Source: Vitis vinifera (lineage: Eukaryota; Streptophyta; Magnoliopsida; Vitales; Vitaceae). From it: DNA of 64,000 nucleotides. Location: positions 1,689,001-1,753,000 of the forward strand of contig NC_081821.1 of NCBI RefSeq assembly GCF_030704535.1, in the 5' to 3' direction. The notes beneath the pieces were generated by a model. That model did no database searches. It had not been told where the DNA came from and saw nothing but the letters and a program-made list of their open reading frames with translations. Of this stretch, positions 12,016 to 24,000 are shown piece after piece (the stretch's first letter is position 1; each line of letters begins with the position of its first letter). The position numbers were made by a program, and so were the translations under genes.

Positions 12016-14220
12016 TCAATGACTGGTGAATCCGGCAGTCAATTTCTGTGAAGAATGCTTAGCATCTACATGCTTGAGATGTAATGCGGCCAATAGCCCT
12101 TTCCAGGTTTCCCCAGGTGCATTGCCTACTTGAAAGTTGAGAAGCTTCTTCTGTTTTCTGTAGTAATCTTCTAGTGGCTTGATCTGGTAAAGAACATAAT
12201 AAACTGAATTGGTCACATTTTTTCTTATCAAATATAAACCCAAAGTATAAGCAGTTCAGTATATGATATCCTAACATTTAGGCTATGTTTGGTTCTGGAA
12301 AATGCAGGGGAAAAATAAAATGAAAAGAAAAGGTGAAATTGTTTAATCTTTATATAAAATAATAAAAATAAGTGAAATGAGTTTACAGTAGAATAGAAAA
12401 ATAATTTATTGACTTTAAAAAAAAAAATTCTTTACTTTTTCCTTCTACCTATTTTTCCTCTCTATTCTGTTTCTCTCTCATTTTTCCCCAAATTTTCCAG
12501 AAACCAAACATAAGCATAAGTCTTGTGTTTTTATATAGGATCTGTTTATTTAAGGAGACAAAGTTGCAGTGATCAAACAAACAGGAGTCTCATTATACTC
12601 TCCAACTTCCAACTTTTTATATAAGAAAAGGTTGAAGTTATAAAATAGTTAGGAAAAACAAATGACTTGTATTTGAGGTCTTATCTCAAACAAACAGGAG
12701 TCACATAGCATTTCCCGACAGTAGATTTTCTCAATAGAGCTCTTGAATGAGGTTTTGGCAAAAACAAAGAAGGCTCATGATAGAAGAACCCATCAAATTA
12801 ATCCCCAAGGCCAAAAAAAAAAAAAGGAATCTGGATTCCAACTTCACAATGGGCAAAGATGTGAATGGACCAAACAGCAGAGCACACAAAAAAAATGATG
12901 GAATATGATTTCAATGCAGAGATCAAACACAAAAACCATTATGAGCTGACAATTCACATTGAGATTCAAATCATAAAACAGGTCTATGCCATGAAGATAT
13001 TGGAATTACCTGCTCCAAATAGACCCGAACTGTTCCCTTCCAAGCACCTTCCTTGCTAGTAGTGACTGATTTTGCAATTTTTGCTTGAACAGGCCTTGTG
13101 GGAATGTCCAGAGTTACAGAATCAGAGTTGTTTGTGCTACAACATTCATTACAATGGGAAGAAATGCCACTTTCTCGGTCTTCAACAAAGAAATCATCAG
13201 CGCATTTAAAATTCACAACCAGATCAATGACAGCAAGTTGGTCGAGGATCTCCTACGGTAATAAAGATGAAGCTGAGCCCTTTAGTTCTATAAAACAAAC
13301 ATAACATCATCACATTCTAAATGATCAAAGTGGAAAAATTTTCCAAAATTTTATGCCGTTCTGTCAGAAACTTACCGCTTGGCTCACAGATCGAGGAATT
13401 CCATCAAGAATGAACCCGCACTCACCTCTGTAATATCCAGCTTCCAGCCTCTCCGACAACAATCCAAATATGACATTCTCCGGAACAAGTTTACCATTGT
13501 TCACTGCATTTGCAATCTATTCTCACAAATAGAAGAAAAAAAGAATTATGAGCTGATTTGGAAGATAAACAAACAATTATTTTCTATCTTCAAAAACAGG
13601 GAAATAAGAATGAAACAGAAAATCATTTTTGGTATATCTTCTTGAATTCATTTTTCAAAATATTATTTTCCCTTTAGAAAAATGCATAATCATTCTAAAA
13701 CTTAAATGAGAAAAACGATTTCATTTTCAGAGAAAAAGTGCGGTATTGAATCGAGCCAGAAAACACATATGATGAATACAAAAACAATAGACACAGAAAT
13801 TAATATTATGAAAGCAAAATAAAACAAAGAAATCAAGAAAAAGGGAGAGAATGGCAATTGAACACAACTGACCTGTTCGTAAAGTGAAGAACGAGGATGA
13901 AGATCTTGCCGAACGAGGCTCGCGATTGAAATGTGAGGAACCTGTAGAAGCTTTGAGAGTTTCCCTGCGTACACGTGCTTCTTTGCGCCGGGGTTTCCTA
14001 TGAACACCCACTGCACTCCTCTGCTCGGCGCCGAACCTTCAGAATCTACCATCGGCGCCGCAGCCGATCCACGGAGGGGCTCGTACTCGCTCTCGGGATG
14101 GTAATCGACGTTGAATTGTGGTTGAGCTGCTGCGGCTGCACCGAAAGATCGGCTGAGAGTGAGTCTCCGAAGGTGGAGCAGCAGTGGCGCCGCCAATTTC
14201 AGGCGGCAGAGTCCCGCCAT
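12016..14220 (-). CDS. adenylate kinase 7-like protein, probably mitochondrial
   Basis: An adenylate kinase family protein (ATP + AMP to 2 ADP), closest in my recollection to Arabidopsis probable adenylate kinase 7. Exons: 14220-13873, 13516-13376, 13252-13010, 12183-12016; 900 nt, 299 residues. The first 30 or so residues are rich in Arg, Leu, Ser and Ala with no acids, as expected of a mitochondrial presequence. The P-loop region reads GNPGAKKH at residues 75-82: the usual GxPGxGKGT has lost the second glycine and the following GT, although a lysine stays in register. The family block GFILDGIPRSVSQAEILDQL is intact. The normal LID is replaced by a divergent segment rich in Cys, Ser and Asn (exon 3). 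This could be a weak or inactive kinase; activity cannot be judged from sequence. Intron 3 carries a MITE. Confidence 0.87.
12281..12515. mobile_element. MITE of the GGCTATGTTTGGTT family, in ADK7-like intron 3
   Basis: The left end reads GGCTATGTTTGGTTCTGG and the right end, reverse-complemented, GCTTATGTTTGGTTTCTGG. TTA precedes the element and ATA follows, an imperfect 3-bp duplication. It is about 235 bp long with no coding capacity. Related copies lie at about 16194, 22662, 23452 and 41801. Confidence 0.65.
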
Positions 14221-15307
14221 GGCGGAGGAGAGCTAACGCAGTGTTTTGGAGGTAACTGAAGACGTTTGGAGTAGAGAGTGAAGGAGCTAAACGTTGCGGT
14301 TCTTAAGGCAGGGAAATGAGGTTGTGACGAAGGAGATTGCAAGTTTGGAAACACCCTATCAATTTGTCAATTATTTACATCAGATGCCACACAATTGAAA
14401 CGTGGAAGCCACGGGCCTATAGGGTATTTGAAGAACGACACGTGTAGTGAAACCAAAGGAGAATATTCGAATTCGTCGGTGAGACAACGGACCCTTCTCA
14501 AGCTTCAAATTGTTCCACGTTTCATCGAACGTCGTCGTTTTATAGCCTAACATCATCCATTTCACATCTCACTCACGAATGTGCCACCCACTTTATACAT
14601 CAAATTAAATATTTTTTTTTTCATTTTTTTCCCTTTTTCTTTGACATATTTAATTTAAAAATATAATTATAATCATAAAATTATAAAATTTAAAACAAAA
14701 ATCATAAAATTATAAAATTTATTTAATATAATTATAATTATAATTTAAAAATAACAAAAATTTTAAATGGTGCCACCCTATTAACTTCCCTAATCATTTT
14801 CTCAACTCTTCATACCCTTATACAACCCTTGTACAAAATATAAAAACTCTTGTACAAAAATAAAAATTTACCCCCAAGTTTTTTTTAAGTTTTCTCAAAA
14901 ATTTTCAAATGTGAGGATTTTCTTACATTTTAAAATTTTTAAAAGGCATTTTTATATATGCAAAATCCTACCTTATAAAAATTCCTAAATTTTTTACTAT
15001 TTTCAAAAATAAAAAACAAAAAATGCCTCCTCACAAAAATTATTTTCCTTTATCTTTCCCAAATCCATTCCATCATTCTAAGGAAAAGGATACAACTGTC
15101 TGCATTTACTCTAGACTTCACACCTCTGCCAAGCTTTATCCAAGAATCTGTTATAACTTACATAATTTCTAATATCATAGACTGCAGAGGGGATTTCATA
15201 AAAATATGTTTCATACAGAAAGCAATAAGCTATCCCACTTAGCATTCTCAATTCTAAACTCAACCCCTCAACAAAAACTTATTTTTACATATGAAACTAC
15301 ATCATCA
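14221..15307. other. intergenic region upstream of ADK7-like gene
   Basis: The first 350 bases are the likely promoter of the minus-strand adenylate kinase 7-like gene and include AACGTCGTCGTTTT at 14528-14541. The remainder is AT-rich, with TATAATTATAATTATAATTT-like simple sequence around 14650-14760. It ends in the 3' flank of argininosuccinate synthase. No further gene is visible. Confidence 0.55.
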
Positions 15308-18300
15308 TCAAATACCCTTCTCAAGCATTGCTCTCACCTTCATTGGAAGACCATAGAGCCGAATGAATCCGGCAGCATCAGCCTGATCATAGATCTGCCC
15401 GCTCTCAAACGATGAAATATCTTGCCTGTAGAGGCTGTAGGGGCTTTTGAGACCGGCAACAGTGACAGATCCTTTGTAGAGTTTGAGCCTCACGGACCCA
15501 GTTGTAGTTTCTGTGATCTTCTTCATGAAAGCATCTATGGACTCGCGAATTGGGTCAAACCACCTGCCTGCATACACTAGTTCTGCATACTTAAGAGCTA
15601 GCGAGTCTTTCTGTTGAATTGATTCACGATCAAGTGTTAGAGATTCCAGTTCACGGGCAGCAGTGAAAAGAATGGTTCCACCAGGGGTTTCATAGACTCC
15701 GCGGCTTTTCATTCCAACAAGCCTGTTTTCAACCATGTCAATACGCCCAATTCCATGTCTTCCACCAATTTCATTTAGCTTAGATAGAAGAGATGCTGGA
15801 GAGAGCTCCTTCCCATTGACCGACACAGGCAGGCCTGAAACCATCCCAATTTCTATGTATCTGCAGGAATTGGATTCAGGGGGATTACAAGCAATCAGAA
15901 AATGTTGAAAATACAAAATTAAAAGAGTAGGAACTTACTCAGGCTGGTCGGGAGCGTGTTCTGGGTCAACAGACATCATGTACATATCATTCTTTGGCTC
16001 ATTCTCTGGGTCTTCCAAAATGTCTCCCTTCAATGTCACGAGACTAAAAGTTAAAAATGAAAGGGAAGAGAGGGAAGAGAGAGGAAAAATGAAGCAAAAA
16101 GAACAAAGAAAGAAAGAGATCAATTGAATGACCTTATTAAAAAAATGAATGTACCATGAAAGTCAGAGCCATGTAATTTGAAGACAACTTTAAGGCTATA
16201 CTTGATTCCCGGAAAATAAAAAGGAAAGAAAATAGAGAGAAAAGTAGAAAAAAAGAAAAATAAATGATAGATTTAAAACCAATAAATTATTTTTATATAC
16301 TACTATTTCAAACTTATTTTACTTATTTTTCCTCTTCAATATAAAGACAAAATAATTTGAAAATATATAAATTTATAACTAATTGCTCAGAACCGAACTT
16401 TGGTACAATCCAAATGCAATCTCAAGTATGATGGGTCTAGGCTGAGAAGTGGAGCATCCAAACCCAAACAAAATCTTTGTGTGAGAGGCCTGCAGATGTC
16501 TTAAACTTAACCCAAACTAAGAAATTAAGCCCATGTTAGACAGAGCTAGAAGAGAATGGACCATCAATGAAGCACTTTACTCATGGGATTGTGTCGATTA
16601 AATCCCTAACAGATCCCACTCACCCAAGTTACAAGCCAATGGAAACCTATGCTAACTAGATGTCATGCTTGTGCAAATGAACCTTAAACCTGTTTATATA
16701 ATTAGGTTGAAGGTTCTAGTACTCCTGAACTATAGAGAAAATTATGGGGCCCAGAATGTTATGAAATGCCTCAGAATTATATAGAATGGTCTTGATATTT
16801 GCAATATTAGTTCTGAAAACTATATGTACACTTAAAAATCTCATTGAGCAAAAGATTTAACTGCAACCTTAATGCAATTTTTTTAAAGAAAAAACTACTG
16901 TAACTCAATAGATATAGAACACATATTATAAACATGTAGACTTACCTCGTGGCTGAGGTGCCACAGATTCCTATCTCTGCTGTAAATTGATTTCTTGGTC
17001 ACTGGAACAGGCACATTATGTTTCTTCGCATATTCAATAGCATCTTCTCTCCCTCTAATTTCCCATTCCCTCCAAGGAGCTACTACATTGAGTTCAGGAT
17101 TTAGAGCAAAGAAAGTAAGCTCAAACCGGACCTGAATATGAAAAATTGAGCAGGAAATTTAGAGTTAGAAATGGATATAAGAGGTGCTTTAATATTTTGA
17201 GTACAATCTCGATGCATGCCTGGTCATTTCCTTTCCCTGTGCATCCATGAGAAACAGCATCGGCTCCAACTTCTTTAGCTACATCAACCATGGCCTATCA
17301 TAGATGAATATAGGATCAAATACTACAATTAAAAGACATACATAGAAAAACAAAAGGGAAATCTTTTAATATAGTGTAAAAGCAAAATGAGATATAACAC
17401 CATGGGATCACCTTTGCAATTACTGGGCGAGCCATTGAGGTTCCTAGCAAGTACTTCCTTTCATAGATTGCACCAGCTCGTAGACAAGGAAATATGTAAT
17501 CTTTCACAAACTCCTCCTTTAAATCCTTCACCACTAATTGGCAAGCCCCACTTGCCTTGGCCTTTTCTTCCAAACCCTCTAATTCCTTTATACCCTATAA
17601 AATTTGGCAAAAATAGCACCATATAAGCTTCAAAAAAGAAATCAATTTTGTAGTAAAATTTTCTTATTCATAACATACTTGACCAACATCTGCAGTGAAG
17701 CAAACAACCTCGCAGCCATAATTTTGCCTGAAAACAGAAAATGATTTAGCAACATGAGAACGAAAAAGTTTCATGCATCTCAAACATGCATGAACTCAAC
17801 ATGAATGCCTGAGTGCCGGCCTCTTATTTGAGACTTATGGGAACAAAGCTATCTATCTATTATCAGTCTTTCTTTGAACTTAACCTTCTCACATATACTA
17901 AAAACTTAATGAAGAAAATTTTTGCAAGATCGCTTTGATCTTATCCACATAGGCTGCAGGTGGACCTGCTGTTCACCAGTATCCAGTAGGAGCAACAGTT
18001 AAAGATATTAAAATTAGGAAGGTGCTTTCCACAAAGAAGAGGTAGTTACTGCCAATTTGCCCCGCGGATGTTTTAAAGACAAAACACAAACAACGTGTAT
18101 ACCTCAGCCAGGGGACAATAACAGAAGTGTCCAAGCCACCACTATAGGCCAGAACCACTTTATTCAATTTTCCACGTAAACCACCATTTGAAGCACCCGA
18201 TGTGACGGTCTCCTTCTCACTGCTTACAACGGCTCGAATAGCTGAATTTGATATCATTTGGGTAAAAAAATGAACAAAGTAAGGCCAAATTCAACCTCAA

Positions 18301-19071
18301 ACAGAAAATAGCAAAGATTTTAAACATGAAGACATTGTCAGCTACATTTCATATGATCACCCTTGTCTCAACTCTCACCTTGATTGCTATGAACTCGAGT
18401 AAGATTTTGGAAAAGACTTCCATTGTTATGAACAATGGCCTGCCCGTTAATCCCACTCCCCCTTGTCCCTAGCTGGTAAACAAAATTAAACCCATAACCA
18501 AAATCAACATAAATAAAAAGAGGTATTTTCAAACAAAACTGATAAAGCAACGACATTATTAAAATCAGAACTACCTCTGGGACAAATGGCAACTGCCTCC
18601 ACCAGTACAACTTATCATGATAAGGAGATGACTCTGAAAACAAAAATAAATTCCCCATTTCACTTAAAATCACAAAAATGTATTTGTCCAATTTCTTATC
18701 AAATTCTGCAGCTTGTTTGCATTTCAATCTACATGAATATCAGTAGCAAAATTAATTGAATATGGTTCAGTTAACCCCTGTAACCCTACTCCCATAGAGG
18801 AAAAGAAAAAAAAAAGGGCATTTTCTCCAGAAAAAAAGTTCATCTTTTTACCCTAAACTAACTTAGCAAACCTTATAAAATCTTCTTCCCAGAAAAATTC
18901 TTCCCTCATTGCCAAAAAAATTCAAAACAAAAAAATTCCGGGAATTTTTTTCTTAAGTAGATAAGAAAATTACATGAAAATTAAAAGGTTGAGGGGGAAA
19001 AAACCTAGTTTGGGTCGACGGAAAAGGAGATCGGTCGAGGAATACGAAGAAATAGCCTGCAACTGAGCCAT
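15308..19071 (-). CDS. argininosuccinate synthase, chloroplastic
   Basis: Joins citrulline and aspartate using ATP to give argininosuccinate, the penultimate step of arginine synthesis, in the plastid. Exons: 19071-19005, 18633-18575, 18472-18379, 18241-18103, 17727-17679, 17594-17412, 17294-17220, 17131-16946, 16027-15939, 15860-15308; 1494 nt, 497 residues, close to the family length. The ATP-binding SGGLDTS lies at residues 107-113. Other signature blocks include [34 protein letters not shown] and [17 protein letters not shown]. The first 97 or so residues precede the enzyme core and are rich in Ser, Arg and Gln, fitting a transit peptide spread over three short exons. The intron after GNDQ begins with GC rather than GT (17219), while its acceptor is normal. 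An intron near 16200 holds a partial MITE. A TATA-like TATATAAG sits about 60 bp upstream of the ATG (19130-19137 on the minus strand). Confidence 0.95.
16194..16400. mobile_element. partial MITE of the GGCTATGTTTGGTT family in ASS intron
   Basis: The left end, GGCTATACTTGATTCCCGGAA, and the internal AACCAATAAATTATTTTTATAT match the elements at 12281 and 41801. A matching right inverted repeat is only vaguely visible near 16390-16400, so this copy is degenerate or truncated. Confidence 0.45.
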
Positions 19072-20287
19072 TGTAGCCTCCAAACAGAGCTCTCGTTCTT
19101 TCCAGTTGTGACTAGTCAGAGAATTGCAGCTTATATATGGCATATAAAACAGCTAGGGTTTAAGCATCGGGTAAACGACGCCGTTTTGAAGGAACCCCCA
19201 CGTGATTCGGACTTTCTATCGCCAGTGTTGCCACGGTGATTCTCTGGCGGCTCCCAATTTCACCATCAAATATTTTGAATTAAAAATAAATAAATTTGAT
19301 ATTTAAATATATATATATATATAAATTTCGTTGAAATATTAATATTCCATAAATAAGATTGATGTAATTTTTTTAATTTTAATAACAATTCCTCCGATTA
19401 CAAATTACAAACCACTTCAAATAAATTTTTAATAATAAAAAATATTTTTTATTAAGAAAATAAAGTATGGAGTAAATGAAGGAATAAAATGTAAAAGAAT
19501 TTATTTTATTTTTCTTAAAAAAAATGAATGAAGTATATTTCTTATTATTTTTATTTTTTTTCTTAACTTTTCCTTAAAGAATAAATAAGGAAAATTTTTT
19601 TTTTCTTATCTTTTCCTTTTCCTTTTCTTTTATATTTTATTTTCTTCCAACTTTTTTACTATATTTGGTTTTTTTTTTAAATTAATGAAAATAAAATACA
19701 AAGAAAAAATCTAAAGAAAAAGGACAAAGATAAGAAAAATTTATAAAAAAAAATGATTTGATATGTTGTGAGAAATAAAGGTATGTTTGATAATTATTTT
19801 TAAAAATAGTTTTTTGTTCTTCAAAATAAATAAAAAACTATTTTCTATTTTTTGTTTTTAAAAATATGAAATAAGATATTTTCAGATAATATGTTTTAGT
19901 TATTTTCTATTGTCTTCACTTATTTTTTTAATATTACTTTAAAAAATAATTTTATAAACATGTAAAATTATTAAAAATAAAACATTAAATATAAAAATTA
20001 TTTGTAAAATATATTTTAAAATATTAAAAATAGGTTAAAAATATTTTAAGTTTTCAAACATATTTTTGTTTTATAAAACATAAAAGAACAAGTAAAAACA
20101 ATATAAAAAATTTTAAAATGTTCTTGAAAAACACCTTATTTTTTTGTTCTTAAAAATAAAAACAGAAAACAATTTTTAATTCTCAGACAAGTTTTCTTAT
20201 TTTTTAATTAAAAAAAAAAAAACTGTTTTTGCACCTATTAAAACCTATTTTTCTGGAAAATAAAAAATGTCAAACATGTTTTTTAAA
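19072..20287. other. ASS promoter and AT-rich flank
   Basis: The first 150 bases hold the argininosuccinate synthase leader, its TATA-like element and the palindrome AAACGACGCCGTTTT at 19173-19187. From 19260 onwards the DNA is extremely AT-rich. From about 19783 to 20277 there are inverted ends of the type ATGTTTGATAATTATTTTT and AAATGTCAAACAT, which look like an old MITE. No coding sequence is visible. Confidence 0.5.
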
Positions 20288-20858
20288 GGGAGAATTATGT
20301 TTTGGGGGTAGATGGGCCCCCAAATTAACAAAAGGTCCATGTAACTCTTTAAATTGAGCTCAAGACTCAATGAAAGTATGGAAATTGAGTTGAAGGATAT
20401 CATTCTTCAGTATTTCCAAAAATGCCCTTTGTTGATTTTGAGAAAAAAATTAATATTTTTGAAAAATACTTTTATTTAATTTAATATTTTTTATTTAATT
20501 TAATATTTTTTAAAAATAAATTTATTTAATTTAATATTTAAAAAAATATTTAATTTAATATTTTTTTAAATACTTTAATTTAATTTAATATTTTTGAAAA
20601 AAAAATTAATTTAATATTTTTGAAAAAAAAATCATTTAATTTAATATTTTTGAAAACTACTTTTATTTAATTTAGTATTTTTGAAAAAAAAAATTATTGA
20701 AAAAAAATTTATTTAACTTAATTTTATAAAATATTTTATATATGTTCTTAAAGGGTATATTTATCCGTTATTATTTCATATCCTTCAACTCAATTTGAAG
20801 AGTTATATGGACCTTTTGTTAATTTGGGGACCATCTACCCCTAAAAGATAATTCTCCC
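20288..20858. mobile_element. MULE-type MITE with long inverted repeats and 9-bp target duplication
   Basis: A 571-bp element flanked by the identical 9-mer TTTTTTAAA at 20279-20287 and 20859-20867. The terminal inverted repeats run for about 100 bp with few mismatches: GGGAGAATTATGTTTT... on the left, ...GATAATTCTCCC on the right, both followed inward by AATTAACAAAAGGTCCAT. Long inverted repeats with a 9-bp duplication are the hallmark of Mutator-like elements. The centre (20440-20710) is a tandem array of TTTAATTTAATATTTTTGAA-like units. There is no coding capacity. Confidence 0.85.
20440..20710. repeat. tandem ATTTAATTTAATATTTTTGAA array inside the MULE MITE
   Basis: Roughly ten irregular repeats of a 20-30-base unit built on TTTAATTTAATATTTTT, alternating with poly(A) tracts. 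The array fills the space between the two inverted repeats of the MULE-type element. Confidence 0.7.
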
Positions 20859-21084
20859 TTTTTTAAATTAAAAACCTGTCATTTGCTAGCAATAAAGACC
20901 CTAATCTAACTTTACAAAGTCTCCTGCATCCATTCATCCTTAAGAAAGCATATCTGAAAATTTTATTTGGAAATGCAATTGAGTAACTAGAAAGGATTGA
21001 TCTATGCAACAAGTAAGAAAGCTCTTGCCCTTTACACTGGTGACCTAGGAGCTGGCCAAAGAAGAAGACATGGAAGTAACCTCA

Positions 21085-24000
21085 TCAGTGATACGGTGCC
21101 GTGTCCGTCCTCTGATCGCCGTCCGCTGTGGTTTGGATTTGAGCTGCATACTGCAAGTTCCAGAGGATATCCTCCGCAGATGGGCGGGTCGAGGAATCAA
21201 GAGAAATGCATTTGTTTGTTATGGAAATGGCAATGGATAGAGACTCTTGTGAACAAGTGGCAAGTACAGTTGGGTCCACTATTCTTCTCCGACCGTCCTG
21301 GCTCCCAAAAGATGCCTGTGAAAAGGAAACCAGAGCTTTAGGGTTCCATGGATTTTCAATCAACAATTCTTAAAGTGTAGACCCAAAAAAAAAAAAAGGA
21401 AAAAATGAATAGGATGAAAAGGAAAGAGGATGAGAGTTATTCCATGATGTTTTAAAAAAATAAGGGTTTGTTTGAAAAATGTTTTCAAAAGCAGTTTTTG
21501 AAAATAGGTTTTGAAAAATATTCTATATGTTACATAAAACAAAAGTCTTCGAAGACAAAAAAAAAAAAAAAAATTAAACTTGCTTCCGATGTTCTAAATT
21601 TTTTTTAAATAAATTTTATTTACAGTGTTTTATTTTTAATTATTTTATTATTTTTTAAAAAAATAAAATAAAATTGATGAAAATATGTTTTTAAAAAACA
21701 CCACATTTTCTTCTTATCAAACATGTTTTCCTCTTGTTAATAATAAAAAATTATTTTTCAAAACAACTTCCAAACATACCCTAAATTTTTCAAAATAATT
21801 CTTAAAAATATTTCTAAATTGTTTCTAAGTGACAAAATTCCATTTAATAACTTATATAAAGACAAAATTTTCAGCCTATGTAATTATGCAAAATACAAAA
21901 ATAAATAAAATTATCTAACTCTTGTCTCTCAATTGTTTCTTAGACTCTAAAAAAACATTTTAAAAATACCTCAAATTTTTTCTAAAAAATTATCCTATTT
22001 TCAAAACAAATTCTTAAAATACCCTTTTCATTTCAAAATTTATTAATTTTGTTTTTGAAGTTAGAAATTTTTTTTTTTTTTTTCTAAATAATAGCAATAG
22101 CTTAAAATAGTTTCCAAACAAGGCCCGGCAATCAAAATTAGAATTAAAAATTTTACTAAAATATTTATAAAATTATGAGAAAACAAATGGGAATAAAATT
22201 ATAAAACTGATTTATAATTTGTACGGGAAAGAAAAAAAATTATTAAATGATTATACAAAGGAATTTCATTTTTTTTCTATATATAGAATTAAAAATATTT
22301 AATTTTATTAATAAAAATTATTAGTGACATAAAAAATAACTACAATACCAGTAATATATTATTATATTTTATTAATAACCATTATTCCCTACGAGGGACA
22401 TAAGGGTAAATTAGTTAATTCATTCACAAAATACAAAATTTGATCCCTCGAACCCATTTATGAAAAAAGGGAAGAATGAGTTTCTTTTTGCAATGTTTGG
22501 ATTCTAAAATTTTTGAAAGAAAACGAGAGGTAAAAAAAAGAGAGAAAAAGTATAAGGAAATAAAAAAAAAAGTTAAAAGCAATAAATAATTTTTTTTCTC
22601 TCACTTCAAACCTAATTTGTTTTTTTTTTAATATAAAGAATAAATAATTTAAAAATATTTAGGTTATGTTTGGCACCTTAAAAGTATTAAGAAAAAAAAA
22701 AATTTTAAAATGATTTTCTTATGTTTGGTTTTATTATGAAAAATGCAAAAAATATATATATATATAATTATTAAAAAAATTTGTATATTTTTAAATTATT
22801 TAATCCATAAACAAAAGAGTTAAATCTATGAAAAATGTTTGAAGTAATATATAAAAATAATTTATTAACTTTAAATTTATTTTTTACTTTTTCTTCTACT
22901 TGTCCTCTCCATTTTCTTTTCCTCACATTTTCCTTCAAACTTTATGATAACCAAACATAGCCTAATTTCTAATTAGTTTTAAACATATTTTCTTTTTCTT
23001 TTTTTGTTATTTTTCATCTCAAAATTATATATGAGAAAATCATTTTTCTTAATATTTTTTGGAACTAAAAATAAGCCAACATGAATTTCTCATTCAAGGA
23101 ATGAGAAAAGGGAAAAAAACCCCTTGTTCTTTATCAGGGAGGAAAGGAATCAAGTAGAAATGCCCTAAGAATAGAAAGGAAAAACTCTTTTTGTTCATAA
23201 GAACTCATATGTGATTCTTGGGCACTTGTCATTTGCTATAAAAATGAAATTTAATCTGTATTATGTCATAGGTTTGGTGCATACCATTTCATTTTGTAGA
23301 AACGCTTCCCTTCTTGCAGAAACCGACGGTCCAACCAATGACTCAAGCAATATTAATCCGAAGCTATACACATCATCTTCTAATTTTGTCATTTGCCTGC
23401 ATGCATGGATTCCACATAGTTACATGTTTGTTCAAAATACCAAGGCCATGTTTGGTCCAGAAAGTACAAAGGAAGGAAAGAAAATAAAGAATTTTTTAAA
23501 AAAAATTTAATGATTGGACATCATGAAAAAAGACAAGAAAAAAATAATACAAAGGAAAAGAGGAGAAAAAATGCTAAAAGATTTCCCTTTCTATATCTTC
23601 CTCAACAATTTTATATAAATTTTTTCTCATTATTTTTTTCTCCTCAAACTTTTCAGAAACCAAATATAGTCTCGTGTTTGTCTCATGGAAAGTTTGAGGG
23701 AAAGAAAACAAGGAGAAATTTTTTAAGGACATAAGAAGAGCGGGAAAATTTATAAAAATTTTATCTTATTTGACTATTGATGAAAATTTGAGGAAGAGAA
23801 AATTGAATTATGAGAAAATGAACTTCCCTCAAACTTTCCCCACCTATTTTTAAAAAAAAAAATACGAAAGCAAATATTACACATTTTCCTCTATTTTTTC
23901 CTTTGTTTTTTTCCTCACCTTTTTTCCAAATATAAAAAAAATAAAAAATAAAAACCATTTTCCTTGATATTTTTCTTTCCTTCTTATTTTCCAAGAGCCA

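Noticed and set aside
20440-20710. regular ATTTAATTTAATATTTTT array, considered as a CRISPR-like or satellite array
   Set aside because: Units are irregular and lack unique spacers, and the array is fully enclosed by the inverted repeats of a MULE-type MITE.
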